From Hydrogenophaga sp. Root209 (GTDB lineage: Bacteria; Pseudomonadota; Gammaproteobacteria; Burkholderiales; Burkholderiaceae_C): DNA of 64,000 nt. Both the position numbers and the translations under genes were made by a program. The stretch is taken from positions 437,085 to 501,084 of the forward strand of contig NZ_LMIE01000001.1 in NCBI RefSeq assembly GCF_001428625.1, written 5' to 3'. How positions within the stretch are numbered: position 1 is the stretch's first letter; each line of letters starts with the position of its first letter. The notes beneath the pieces are model-generated. The model was not told where the DNA came from and made no database searches. It saw only the letters and a program-made list of their open reading frames with translations. Positions 1 to 8,515 of the stretch are shown piece after piece.

Positions 1-266
1 AGCGCCACCAGCACCGGGATGGAGAAGTCGTCGGACCTGCGGTCATAGAAGACCGAGATCGACTCCACGCTGCCCACGCGCACGCCGCGAAACACCACCG
101 GCGCACCCACCTGCAGTCCATAGACCGAGCCACTGAAAAACATGACAGCTTTCTCCTTGCGGGTGAACAGGCTGTTGCCCGCCAGCGCGATGATGGTGGC
201 TGCAATCAGCGACAGACCGACCACCACGAAGGCGCCGATCAAGGTGGGGCTGAGCTGGCGCTTCAT
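1..266 (-). CDS. mlaD: MCE/MlaD-family lipid-transport protein (N-terminal part, cut by window edge)
   Basis: Only the first 88 codons are present; the gene continues beyond base 1. The ATG at 266 overlaps the stop of the upstream ATPase gene (ATGA), so the two are translationally coupled. The visible protein has a short N-terminal tail (MKRQLSPTLIGAFV), one transmembrane helix at about residues 9-30, and then the start of an MCE domain with the typical pattern of a glycine-rich turn (GSVYGLQVGAPVVFRGV followed by GSV). MCE proteins are periplasmic, anchored by the N-terminal helix, and form rings that carry phospholipids between inner and outer membranes. Family assignment is firm; the exact subtype (MlaD or a longer PqiB-like form) cannot be told from the fragment. 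Confidence 0.85.
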   Translation of the reverse strand, partial: MKRQLSPTLIGAFVVVGLSLIAATIIALAGNSLFTRKEKAVMFFSGSVYGLQVGAPVVFRGVRVGSVESISVFYDRRSDDFSIPVLVA

Positions 267-1030
267 GCCGGCTGCGTCTCAGGTTGAACCGCGCCACGGC
301 GCAAGAAGGCCTGCACGCCGGGCGGACCGTGGTGCAACAGTTCGTCAGGTGGGCCGAGCGCGGTCATGGTCTTGGCCTGCGCGTCGAGAAACAGCACGCG
401 GTCGGCCAGCGCGAAGATGCTGCCCAGTTCGTGGCTGACCATCACCACGGCGGTGCCCAGGTCGTCGCGGAGGTGGCGGATGAGTTCATCAAGGTGGGCG
501 GAGGTGAGGGGGTCGAGGCCAGCCGATGGCTCGTCCAGAAACAGCAGCGGTGGGTCCAGCGCCAGCGCGCGGGCGATGGCGGCGCGCTTGCGCATGCCGC
601 CGCTCAGGCGCGCGGGCTCGGCTTCGAAGCTCTCGCTCAGCCCCACCAGCGCGAGCTTGAAGCGCGCGGCCTGTTCGCAGGCCTCTGGGCTCAGGGCGGT
701 GAACAGTTGCAGCGGCAGCATCACGTTCTCGCCCACCGTCATGCTGCTCCACAGCGCACCGGCCTGAAACGCCACGCCAAAGCCCTGCCGCAGCGCGCCC
801 AGGGTGCTGGCGTCGGCGGTGTAGAGGTCTTGCGTGCCGTGCAGCACCTGGCCGGCGGCGGGCTTGTGCAGGCCGATGAGGTGGCGCAGCAAGGTGCTCT
901 TGCCGCAGCCGCTGCCGCCCGCGATCGCCAGCACTTCACCGGGCAGGATGTCGAACGTGAGGTCGCGCTGCACGATCACCTCGCCGAAGGCCATGGTCAG
1001 GTCCTGCACGCGGATCAAAGGGGCGTTCAT
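263..1030 (-). CDS. mlaF: ABC transporter ATP-binding protein, MlaF-like
   Basis: Cytoplasmic ATPase of a retrograde phospholipid (Mla/MCE-type) ABC transporter, 255 residues, the usual length. Walker A is GGSGCGKST at about residues 38-46, the signature is LSGGMRKRAAIARAL, Walker B is LLFLDEPSAGLDP, and the H-loop is VMVSHEL. The RK following the signature (GGMRKRAA) is characteristic of MlaF-type rather than amino-acid-type ATPases. It lies between the permease gene (4-base gap upstream) and the MCE gene (4-base overlap downstream), the standard MlaE-MlaF-MlaD order. It powers lipid movement through the permease; direction of transport is not deducible here. Confidence 0.9.
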   Translation of the reverse strand: MNAPLIRVQDLTMAFGEVIVQRDLTFDILPGEVLAIAGGSGCGKSTLLRHLIGLHKPAAGQVLHGTQDLYTADASTLGALRQGFGVAFQAGALWSSMTVGENVMLPLQLFTALSPEACEQAARFKLALVGLSESFEAEPARLSGGMRKRAAIARALALDPPLLFLDEPSAGLDPLTSAHLDELIRHLRDDLGTAVVMVSHELGSIFALADRVLFLDAQAKTMTALGPPDELLHHGPPGVQAFLRRGAVQPETQPA

Positions 1031-1034
1031 CGCG

Positions 1035-2156
1035 TCACCATTCCAGCCGTTGAAAGACCACGGTGAGCACCGACGCCGCCACCACGATCCACACGATGGC
1101 CTGCACCACGGCGGCGGTGGTGGCGTCGCCCACGGCCTGCGCGCTGCGCCCCGCCGACATGCCTTGCAGGCAACCCGACAGGGCCACCAGCACGGCGTAC
1201 ACCGTGCCCTTGAGCAAACCCACCAGCACGTGCGGCAGGGTCAGCGACTGGGCGCTGGCGTACACATATTCCAGCGAGGTGACGCCGTAAATGCCCACGG
1301 CCACCAGCCAGCCCACCGCCATGCCCACCAGCGCGGCGAACGCGGTGAGCAGCGGCCCCACAAACAGCAGCGCCAGCACGCGCGGCAGCACCAGGAAATC
1401 GATCGGATTCACCCCCATCGTGGCCAGCGCGTCGACTTCTTCGTTGGCCCGCATGCTGCCGATCTGCGCCGCGAAGGCCGCGCCCACGCGGCCCGCGAGC
1501 ACGATGCCCACCAGCAGCGCCGCCACTTCGCGCACCACGCCCACCGTCACCAGGTCGGCAATGTAATTCTGGGCGCCGAAACGCTGCAATTGGGCTGCGC
1601 CCATGTAGGCCACGATCAGACCCACCAGAAAACTCACCAGCGCCACGATGGGCAGGCTGCGCGGGCCGGTCTGCTCGATCTGCCACGCCAGGTCGCCCCA
1701 GCGCATGCCGCTCTTGCCACGCAGCAGGCGACCCACCGACAACAGCACTTCGCCCATGAAGGTGAGCGAGCGACGCCCCTCGGACCACCAGGCCTGCGTG
1801 GACGCACCGAGTGCCGCAATGCGGCCCACGCGGGGTTGGGGCACATCGGTCGTCGGTGCGTCGGACAGCGCCAGCGAGACGATCTCGCGCAGGCCCGCGG
1901 GCAGGCCGCTCAGGTCCAGCTGCACCGGTGGGCGGGCCAGCGCGTTCAAGCGTTGCCACAAGGTGGATGCGAGCGCTGCGTCCCATGAACGCAGTGCGGC
2001 GGTGTCGAAGCGAACCTCGCCCTGACGGAGCGCGGCGGGCACGTCGGGCAGGGCGCCCCGGTATCCCCGCCACTCGCCGCCGATGCCCAGTACCCAGGCG
2101 TTGTCCTGCTGCAGCCACTGCGCGCTGGCGACTTGCGTGGACTCAGGCCGCACCAT
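1035..2156 (-). CDS. mlaE: MlaE-type ABC permease with N-terminal STAS-like domain
   Basis: A 373-residue inner-membrane permease. The first ~110 residues are soluble and resemble a STAS domain. From about residue 120 the protein matches the MlaE permease fold, with conserved stretches such as SLPIVALVSFLVGLIVAYMGAAQ and GSMRANEEVDALATMGVNP, the latter the family hallmark EE-DAL--MG. In E. coli the STAS protein (MlaB) is separate; fusion of STAS to the permease is common in betaproteobacteria. It is the first gene of a minus-strand operon with the ATPase and MCE genes and is divergent from the AsmA-family gene, which also concerns envelope lipids. Confidence 0.9.
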   Translation of the reverse strand: MVRPESTQVASAQWLQQDNAWVLGIGGEWRGYRGALPDVPAALRQGEVRFDTAALRSWDAALASTLWQRLNALARPPVQLDLSGLPAGLREIVSLALSDAPTTDVPQPRVGRIAALGASTQAWWSEGRRSLTFMGEVLLSVGRLLRGKSGMRWGDLAWQIEQTGPRSLPIVALVSFLVGLIVAYMGAAQLQRFGAQNYIADLVTVGVVREVAALLVGIVLAGRVGAAFAAQIGSMRANEEVDALATMGVNPIDFLVLPRVLALLFVGPLLTAFAALVGMAVGWLVAVGIYGVTSLEYVYASAQSLTLPHVLVGLLKGTVYAVLVALSGCLQGMSAGRSAQAVGDATTAAVVQAIVWIVVAASVLTVVFQRLEW

Positions 2157-2334
2157 GGCATTCGATGCGATGGGAGGGGCAGCGTCGGGATGCCGGGCAT
2201 GCGGGCAGCAACTCGTTCATCGCCATATCCTAGTCGCATGCACGCGATCAGGTCCGTTCGTTGTCACACACTTCGCAGGAAATATGACCTTGCAAAAAGG
2301 GGAACGCCGCGGTCGTGACAGGTTCCAATGGGGG

Positions 2335-4467
2335 ATGAACGCAAACCCAGTCACGCCCCCTGCTTCAACCCGCTTGACGCGCCGTGCGCGCGTCGCGTTG
2401 GCGTTCGGCGGCGTGGTGGGCCTCGTGTTGCTGGGCGTGGTGTGGGGCGAGGTGAGTGGCTGGCCCGTGTTGCGCCAACCGATGGAGCGCGCCATGACGC
2501 GCAGCGCGGCCGTGCCGGTGCAGCTGGAGGGCGACGTGAAGCTGCACCTGCTGTGGCGTCCGCGACTGGAAGTCGATCATTTGCGCATCGCCTCCGACGA
2601 TCGCTTCAAGGTGCCGCACCTGCTGGATGCCCGGCGCGTCTCGCTGGCGTGGACCTGGGGCGATGTCTGGCGCTGGCGCCAGGGTGAACAGTTGCGGGTG
2701 CAGGCCCTGCGCGCCGGCGAGCTCGACGCGCACCTGGTGCGCCTGGAGGATGGCGTTGCCAACTGGCAACTGGGCGCGCCCGCTGCACCGAAAGACCCGG
2801 ATGCGCCGCTCGGTCTGCCGCGCTTTGGCTCGCTGGTCACGGACCAGGGACGCATCACCTGGAACGACGCGGTGCAGGACGTGGACCTGAAGGTGGCGGT
2901 GCAAGGGCGCGAAGGCGAAGCCCTGCAGGGCGCGGCGTCGGGTTATGTGGCCACTTTCAACGGTCGCTACCACGCCCTGCCGATGAAGCTGCAGGTTGAA
3001 GCCGGCAGCACCTTGCCTTTGCTGCAGGACGCCGACGCCACCGCCACGGCGCCCTGGGTGCCCATGCGCGTGCAAGGCAGCGTGGGTTCGTCGCGTCTGC
3101 TGTTCGACGGTCAGGCCGCCGCCCTGCTGGGCACGCCGCGCCTGGAAGGCAAGCTGCAGTTCAAGGGGCGTTCGCTGGCCGATGTCGGTGATCCGCTGGG
3201 CGTCACCTTGCCGCGCACGCCACCCTTCGATCTGCGCGGCACGCTGGCGCACGAGGGCGGAGCCTGGCGGCTGCAAGCCACCAGCGCTGCCATCGGCAGC
3301 AGCCGGCTCGCGGGTGACCTGCTGTTTGACCGGCGCGTGACACCGGCCAAGCTCAGCGGCCGGCTCACCGGCTCCAAGCTGGCGTTTGCCGATCTGGGTC
3401 CGGCGATCGGCACCCAGGGGTCGGCAGCCGCGGAACCGGCGACCACCCCGCCGGGACGCGTGTTGCCACAGCGCCGCTTTGACCTGCCCTCGCTCAAGGC
3501 CATGGACGCCGACGTGCAGGTGAACATCGACGAAGTGGACTTCGGCACGCCCGCGATGGCGCCCATGAAGGCCCTGCAGACCCGTCTGCAACTGGACGAC
3601 GGCGTGCTGCGCCTGGGCGCGTTGCAGGCCGCGGTGTCGGGCGGGTCCATCAAAGGCTCCACCCAGCTCGACGCCAACGCCAGCCCGGCGGCCTGGGCCG
3701 CCGAGCTCGACTTCAACGGCATCGACATGGCCGGCTGGCTGCCCGGCATGCGCACCGGCGATGCGCCCGCCACCCCGCCCGCGACCAAGGGCGCGGCCAC
3801 GCTCAAGCGCGAGCGCAACCAGGCCCGCCAGGGCGGCGACCAGGCGGTGCAGTCCTACCTCACAGGGCAGCTGTTCGGCCGCGTCAACGTGCGCGGCGCG
3901 GGTCGATCCACCGGCGAAATCCTGGCCAGCCTGAACGGCCCGGTGCAACTGACCCTGCGCGACGGCACGCTGTCGCACCTGGCCACCGAGGCCATGGGCC
4001 TGGACGTGGCCGAATCGCTGGGCGTGCTCATCCGGGGCGACCAGCCCCTGCCCCTGCGCTGCGCGCGCTTCGACTTGACGGCACGCGACGGCGTGCTCAC
4101 ACCCACGCTGGCCGTGGTCGACAGCGCCGACAGCACCATCCGCATCACGGGCCAGGTCAGCCTGCGCGACGAGTCGCTCGCGCTGCGTTTTGTCACCCGC
4201 TCCCACGACTGGTCCCCGCTGTCCTTGCGCACGCCGGTCACCGTCGCGGGCACGTTGGGTGATCCGCAAGTGGGCATCGAGGCAAAGGGCCTTGTGGGTC
4301 GAGTGCTCGGCGCCGTCGCCCTGGGCGCCGCGGTGGGCCCGGCGGCGGCTTTGCTGCCCCTGATCGAACGGGGATCGACCAGCGCGGTCGATCCCTGCAC
4401 CGTGGCAGCGGCACCCGCAAAAGCCGCCACCCAGCCGGCCGCTCCGGTCGCCCCGCAGAAGCCCTGA
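2335..4467 (+). CDS. AsmA-family protein
   Basis: An envelope protein of about 710 residues with a single N-terminal transmembrane helix (about residues 20-38) and a long periplasmic beta-rich domain. Members of the AsmA/TamB-like group form hydrophobic grooves implicated in phospholipid transport to the outer membrane. The C-terminal portion shows the AsmA C-terminal pattern: low-complexity linker, then [18 protein letters not shown], then [23 protein letters not shown]. The reading frame is open from 2083, but upstream codons overlap the divergent mlaE promoter region. I chose ATG 2335 because a G-rich Shine-Dalgarno-like run precedes it and it leaves a short cytoplasmic tail before the helix; ATG 2284 is an alternative. 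Divergence from the Mla-type operon suggests related lipid homeostasis. Confidence 0.8.
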   Translation: MNANPVTPPASTRLTRRARVALAFGGVVGLVLLGVVWGEVSGWPVLRQPMERAMTRSAAVPVQLEGDVKLHLLWRPRLEVDHLRIASDDRFKVPHLLDARRVSLAWTWGDVWRWRQGEQLRVQALRAGELDAHLVRLEDGVANWQLGAPAAPKDPDAPLGLPRFGSLVTDQGRITWNDAVQDVDLKVAVQGREGEALQGAASGYVATFNGRYHALPMKLQVEAGSTLPLLQDADATATAPWVPMRVQGSVGSSRLLFDGQAAALLGTPRLEGKLQFKGRSLADVGDPLGVTLPRTPPFDLRGTLAHEGGAWRLQATSAAIGSSRLAGDLLFDRRVTPAKLSGRLTGSKLAFADLGPAIGTQGSAAAEPATTPPGRVLPQRRFDLPSLKAMDADVQVNIDEVDFGTPAMAPMKALQTRLQLDDGVLRLGALQAAVSGGSIKGSTQLDANASPAAWAAELDFNGIDMAGWLPGMRTGDAPATPPATKGAATLKRERNQARQGGDQAVQSYLTGQLFGRVNVRGAGRSTGEILASLNGPVQLTLRDGTLSHLATEAMGLDVAESLGVLIRGDQPLPLRCARFDLTARDGVLTPTLAVVDSADSTIRITGQVSLRDESLALRFVTRSHDWSPLSLRTPVTVAGTLGDPQVGIEAKGLVGRVLGAVALGAAVGPAAALLPLIERGSTSAVDPCTVAAAPAKAATQPAAPVAPQKP

Positions 4468-4612
4468 GCGTCGGCGTTTTCCTACAATCCGTCAGGGCTT
4501 CGGCTTGCAGAAACCCCGGGTTGGCCTGCCTACATTGGAGCCATCGCAACGGCCGTCGTTGCGACCCAACCCGCCCAGGCGCCCAGCGTCCAGGCACAGC
4601 CAGGAGCCCGTC

Positions 4613-4777
4613 ATGCTGCATTACGCCGTGGTCTTTTTCGTCATCGCCCTGATCGCCGCCGTGCTGGGCTTCGGGGGCCTGGCAGCCGGTGCGGCAGGCA
4701 TCGGCAAGGTGCTCTTCGCCATCTTCATCGTCATGGCCATCGTGACCATCGTGGTCGACTTCGTGCGTCGCCGCTGA
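4613..4777 (+). CDS. Small DUF1328 (UPF0391) membrane protein
   Basis: A 54-residue inner-membrane protein starting [20 protein letters not shown] and ending in the basic tail DFVRRR. Two hydrophobic helices are separated by a Gly/Ala-rich segment ([12 protein letters not shown]), which is the DUF1328 signature. A good ribosome-binding site (AGGAG, 4602-4606) precedes ATG 4613. The open frame extends upstream to 4505, but that extension is neither family-like nor preceded by a site. Function of the family is unknown; homologues are often stress-induced. Confidence in identity is high, in function none. Confidence 0.85.
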   Translation: MLHYAVVFFVIALIAAVLGFGGLAAGAAGIGKVLFAIFIVMAIVTIVVDFVRRR

Positions 4778-4789
4778 GGCCACAGCGGC
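4770..4789. terminator. Hairpin between convergent genes, possible terminator
   Basis: A 7-bp perfect stem (GCCGCTG / CAGCGGC) with a 6-base loop sits across the stop codon of the DUF1328 gene and just before the end of the convergent gene at 4802. There is no T-run on either side, so a classical Rho-independent terminator is not shown. Confidence 0.3.
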
Positions 4790-4801
4790 GGGCCTTCGCG
4801 A

Positions 4802-5524
4802 TCAGGCAGAGCCGCGAGGGGTCTGAGACAACAAGGCCTTGGCCGCCTCGATGCGCAGCGCCAGCGGTGCTGACGCGTCGTTCATCACCGACATCAGGAA
4901 CTGCCTGGGCTCCATCGGCGCATCGCCGGTGGGCGCGGGCGGTGTCGTTTGTGTCGGCGCGCGCGTGGGCGGGGCGCCTGGAACCTTGGCCGGTATCAGG
5001 CGCTCAAGGGCATGGGTCCATTCATCGGGTTGGATGCATTTCAGCCGCGACAGCAATTCGGCTTGAGCGTCCTGGCCAGGCGCCATGTCCAGCCACGGGT
5101 CTTCTCCAAACACCGCGGGCAGGTCCGGGCTGACAAAGGCCGACCAGTTGCCCGTGGCCTCCTGCAGCGCCGGCACTGCGGGAGCGCGGTGCACGGACCC
5201 CGCCACAGCCACGTCGGATGGTGGCCACATCAGGATGCGCGAGCGCGCGACATCGGGCAGGTAACGCTGGCGCAGCTGCTCCAGGAAGCGCTGCGCCTGT
5301 TCCAGCGCCACCGGTTGCGCCAGCGAGAACCACAGCTGGTAGCTGTCGGTGCCGGAGACCGCGATGGCCGGGGCGGGCAGTTCCAGGTCGGCCTGCACGC
5401 CTTGCCAGACCGCGCGCAGCAAGGTCCAGTCGGCGGGCCGGGCCAGGCCCAGCACCAAGGCCCGCGTGTGCCCGTCGGCGGCGTCGGGATAGAGGCGCTG
5501 CTGCTCGGTGTCGAGCCGGGTCAC
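4802..5524 (-). CDS. Unknown protein in cyanophycin-associated operon
   Basis: A 240-residue soluble protein with no signal peptide or membrane helix. It starts at GTG 5524, overlapping the DUF1854 stop by four bases (GTGA), so it is the third gene of the transporter operon. Residues about 55-90 contain SGTDSYQLWFSLAQP, which loosely recalls the strand-turn region of archaeo-eukaryotic primase-type domains, though the usual histidine is a glutamine. The last 35 residues (PRQFLMSVMNDASAPLALRIEAAKALL) form a helical motif that also recurs in small proteins and phage small terminases. A Pro/Thr-rich linker (about 180-200) separates the two parts. I do not assign a function. Confidence 0.7.
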   Translation of the reverse strand: MTRLDTEQQRLYPDAADGHTRALVLGLARPADWTLLRAVWQGVQADLELPAPAIAVSGTDSYQLWFSLAQPVALEQAQRFLEQLRQRYLPDVARSRILMWPPSDVAVAGSVHRAPAVPALQEATGNWSAFVSPDLPAVFGEDPWLDMAPGQDAQAELLSRLKCIQPDEWTHALERLIPAKVPGAPPTRAPTQTTPPAPTGDAPMEPRQFLMSVMNDASAPLALRIEAAKALLSQTPRGSA

Positions 5525-6009
5525 AGGAAGCGCTCCAGGTAGCGGCGCGACACCCGGTCCAGCTGGTTGCGATCGGGGATGTCGAACACCACGCCGTGTG
5601 CGCTGGTGATCAGCAGGCGGCGCTGGCCCGGCAGGCGGCGGATGTCTTCCTCCACCTTGAGCACGAGCTCGGTGGGGCCACGGTCGGTGTCGACCTGCCA
5701 GGTGCTGGGGGTGCTGAAGGTGCTCACCTCGCGGATGCGCAGCACCACCGGCGAGAACTCACGCTCCGACATCGCCTGCGTCACCGCGGCCCGACGCGGC
5801 TCGTCGAGCGCGTCCAGCCGTGCCACGAACACCAACTCATGTCCGTCGGGGTCGACGATGGAAATGGCCTCGTCGGGCGCGCTCAGCGGGAAGGAGCGCA
5901 CCAACTGCACACCCACCCGGGGCTCACCACCGGCCAGGCGGCAGACCCAGCGGCCCTGGCTGTCGCGGTGAAGATCGAAGTCGTCCATGGAGCGGGTCGT
6001 AGTGTTCAT
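5521..6009 (-). CDS. DUF1854 family protein, cyanophycin-associated
   Basis: A 162-residue cytoplasmic protein that matches DUF1854 (opening FDLHRDSQGRWVCRLAGGEPRVGVQLVRSFPLSAPDE, and closing RNQLDRVSRRYLERFL). In betaproteobacteria this family is found beside cyanophycin synthetase genes and a dedicated ABC transporter, as here. Both ends overlap neighbours by four bases (transporter stop at 6006, next start at 5524), indicating strict co-expression. The N-terminal domain of the neighbouring transporter has a similar predicted beta-rich character, so DUF1854 may act as its partner. Biochemical function is unknown; the cyanophycin link is by gene context. Confidence 0.8.
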   Translation of the reverse strand: MNTTTRSMDDFDLHRDSQGRWVCRLAGGEPRVGVQLVRSFPLSAPDEAISIVDPDGHELVFVARLDALDEPRRAAVTQAMSEREFSPVVLRIREVSTFSTPSTWQVDTDRGPTELVLKVEEDIRRLPGQRRLLITSAHGVVFDIPDRNQLDRVSRRYLERFL

Positions 6010-8303
6010 GGCGGGAGGGCACCGGTGTGCGCCGAGGGCTGCGGCAGGTGGTGGGCCAGGGCGTTGTCGATGTGGTCCGGGTCTTCGGCCGCGGCCTGGC
6101 GGGCCTGGGCCTCGTGCAGGCGCCAGTAGTGGCCCTGGCGCGCCATCAGCTCGTCGTGCGGCCCCACCTCCACCACCTCGCCGCGGTCCATCACCACCAG
6201 CCGGTCGGCCTTGCGCAGCGTGGACAGGCGGTGCGCGATCGCAATCGTCGTGCGGCCCTGCACCAGGTTGTCCAGCGCCTTCTGGATTTCCTTTTCGGTC
6301 TCGGTGTCCACGGCCGATGTGGCTTCGTCCAGGATCAGGATGCGCGGGTCGATCAGCAGCGCGCGCGCGATGCTGATGCGCTGGCGTTCCCCGCCCGAGA
6401 GGCCCTGACCGCGTTCACCCACCAGCGAGTCGTAGCCGTGCGCCAGGCGCAGGATGAAGTCGTGCGCGTGGGCCGCGCGCGCGGCGGCCACGATCTCCTC
6501 GCGCGTGGCGCCGGGCTTGCCGTAGGCGATGTTGTCGGCCACGGTGCCGAAGAACAGAAAAGGCTCCTGCAGCACCAGGCCGATGTGGCGGCGGTAGTCG
6601 GCCACGCGGAAACGCCGGATGTCGGTGCCGTCGAGTTCGATGCGGCCTTCGCTCACGTCGTAGAAGCGGCAGATCAGGTTGACCAGTGTGCTCTTGCCCG
6701 AGCCGCTGTGGCCGACCAGCCCGATCATCTCGCCGGGGCGGATGTCCAGGTTCAGGTCGCGGATCACGGAGCGGTTGCCGTAGCGGAATGCAATGCCGTG
6801 GATGCTCAGGCCGCCGCGCACCGGCACGTCCTGCACCGGCTCGGCGGGTTCGGGCACGTTGGACACGTGGTCCAGGATGTCGAAGATGCGCTTGGCCCCG
6901 GCAGCGGCCTTCTGCGTCACCGAAACGATGCGGCTCATGGAGTCGAGCCGGCCGTAAAAGCGGCCGATGTAGGCGATGAAGGCGGTGAGCACACCGACCG
7001 TGATGTCGCCCTTGGCGATCTGCCAGATGCCGAACGCCCAGACCACCAGCAGGCCCACGTCGGTGAGCAAGGTGACGGTGGGTGTGAACAGGCTCCAGGT
7101 CTTGTTGATGCGGTCGTTGACCACCAGGTTCTGGTTGTTGGCCTCGTGAAAACGGCCCGACTCGCGCCGCTCCTGCGCGAAGGCCTTGACCACGCGGATG
7201 CCGGGAATGGTGTCGGCCAGCACATTGGTCACATCGCCCCACACGCGGTCGATTTTTTCGAAGCCGGTGCGCAGGCGGTCGCGCACGCGGTGGATCATCC
7301 AGGCAATGAAAGGCAGCGGCAGCAGCGTGACCAGCGCCAGCCAGGGGTTGATGGAGAACAGGATGGCCGAGGTCATGAGCAGCATCAGCACGTCGGTGGC
7401 GAAATCGAGCGCGTGCAGCGAGAGGAAGACCGAGAGCCGGTCGGTCTCGGAGCCGATGCGGGCGATCAGGTCGCCGGTGCGCTTGGCGCCGAAGTAGTCG
7501 AGCGAGAGGCCCAGCAGGTGGTCGAAGGCGCTGGTGCGCAAATCGGCGGCGATGCGCTCGGACACCAGCGCCAGCAACCAGGTGCGCGCCCAGCCCAGCC
7601 CCCAGGCCACAAGACCCGCGCCCAGCAGGCCCGAGAGCAGCAAGGCCACATAGCCGGTGTCGATCTGCTTGCCGTTCTGGAACGGGATCAGCACGTCGTC
7701 CATGAGCGGGATCGTCAGGTAGGGCGGCACCAGCGTGGCGGCGGTGGAGGCCAGCGTGAGCAGGAAGCCCGCCAGCAGCTGCCAGCGGTAAGGCCTCGCG
7801 AAACGCCACAGGCGCAGCAGCACCCAGGTGGAGGGGATGTCGGCCAGCTGCCGCGCGCAAACTTCGCACTCCTCGCTGTCGGGGTTCAGCAGCGACTGGC
7901 ACGACGGGCAGCGCAGGCCCGCTTCGGGGGCGGGTGCCGCCCCGCCCTGCAGGCGACCCATGGCCAGGTCGAACTGGCGCACCAGCCGCAGCGCGGCGGG
8001 GTTCTGAGCGAGGGTGAAGCGCCAGCGCGTGCGCAGGCCACTGTCGTCCAGCAGGTCCAGCGTGGCCACGCCGGCCAGGTCGGTGTGCTGCAGGCGCAGC
8101 GCGCGCTCCAAGGGCCAGGCCTGCCGGCTGCCGTGCGCGGGCAGCTGCACCAGTTCGGTCGGGGTGAGCAGCAACTCGCCGCTGGTGAAGTGGCCCTGCT
8201 CGTCCAGATCGAGGGTCATGCGGGCCAGCACGTCCGGTGGGGGGGTGTCGGCCGAAGACGGGCCGAGGGGGGTGGGACGGGGTGTGGCAGCGGTGGTTTG
8301 CAT
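6006..8303 (-). CDS. Cyanophycin-associated ABC transporter (fused permease/ATPase)
   Basis: A 765-residue half-transporter of the exporter (ABCB/MsbA-like) type. Residues 1-125 form an extra soluble domain. Residues 132-149 form a four-cysteine zinc ribbon (CPSC at 132-135 and CEVC at 146-149). A six-helix exporter membrane domain follows (from about residue 165), then the ATPase domain with Walker A GHSGSGKST, signature LSGGERQRISIARALL and Walker B ILILDEATSAVD. ATG 8303 was chosen because it begins the conserved region; the frame stays open to 8504 without support. It is divergent from cphA' across a 212-bp intergenic region. Substrate is unknown; export or import of cyanophycin-derived peptides or a role in granule metabolism is inference. 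Confidence 0.85.
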   Translation of the reverse strand: MQTTAATPRPTPLGPSSADTPPPDVLARMTLDLDEQGHFTSGELLLTPTELVQLPAHGSRQAWPLERALRLQHTDLAGVATLDLLDDSGLRTRWRFTLAQNPAALRLVRQFDLAMGRLQGGAAPAPEAGLRCPSCQSLLNPDSEECEVCARQLADIPSTWVLLRLWRFARPYRWQLLAGFLLTLASTAATLVPPYLTIPLMDDVLIPFQNGKQIDTGYVALLLSGLLGAGLVAWGLGWARTWLLALVSERIAADLRTSAFDHLLGLSLDYFGAKRTGDLIARIGSETDRLSVFLSLHALDFATDVLMLLMTSAILFSINPWLALVTLLPLPFIAWMIHRVRDRLRTGFEKIDRVWGDVTNVLADTIPGIRVVKAFAQERRESGRFHEANNQNLVVNDRINKTWSLFTPTVTLLTDVGLLVVWAFGIWQIAKGDITVGVLTAFIAYIGRFYGRLDSMSRIVSVTQKAAAGAKRIFDILDHVSNVPEPAEPVQDVPVRGGLSIHGIAFRYGNRSVIRDLNLDIRPGEMIGLVGHSGSGKSTLVNLICRFYDVSEGRIELDGTDIRRFRVADYRRHIGLVLQEPFLFFGTVADNIAYGKPGATREEIVAAARAAHAHDFILRLAHGYDSLVGERGQGLSGGERQRISIARALLIDPRILILDEATSAVDTETEKEIQKALDNLVQGRTTIAIAHRLSTLRKADRLVVMDRGEVVEVGPHDELMARQGHYWRLHEAQARQAAAEDPDHIDNALAHHLPQPSAHTGALPP

Positions 8304-8410
8304 GAACCGGAAATTGTGCGCCAAGTCGCCAGCGTTGCTGGCGTGACATAGAGCCACAATTTGTCGTGCCCGGCTCAGTCGCACCGCCTCGGGACGGCGC
8401 AGAATGCGGG

Positions 8411-8435
8411 GTGCGGGTGCATCAAGCACCCGCAC
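8411..8435 (+). promoter_or_regulatory. Perfect 10-bp hairpin in cphA' leader
   Basis: Arms GTGCGGGTGC (8411-8420) and GCACCCGCAC (8426-8435) with loop ATCAA lie about 80 bases upstream of cphA'. The 3' arm abuts CCGGGC (8435-8440), which can alternatively pair with GCCCGG in the second hairpin (8484-8489). It may be a leader RNA structure or an operator palindrome. Confidence 0.45.
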
Positions 8436-8470
8436 CGGGCGGCGCTTGAGGGCGTGCGCCCACCGTTGAC

Positions 8471-8494
8471 AGCCGGGCCCACTGCCCGGCTTTT
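8471..8494 (+). terminator. Terminator-like hairpin just upstream of cphA'
   Basis: An 8-bp perfect stem, AGCCGGGC (8471-8478) and GCCCGGCT (8484-8491), with loop CCACT, runs into a short T-run (8491-8494). It ends 21 bases before the cphA' ATG. A TTGACA (8466-8471) overlaps the 5' arm, so it could instead be an operator inside a promoter. As a terminator it would be an attenuator of cphA'-cphA. The T-run is short, so this is a candidate only. Confidence 0.45.
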
Positions 8495-8515
8495 GTGCGT
8501 TCAATCCCGGGTTTT

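Noticed and set aside
6027-8351. 774-residue open frame on the plus strand opposite the ABC transporter
   Set aside because: High-GC antisense shadow with Val/Gln/His-rich, family-less sequence; the minus-strand protein has full ABC motifs.
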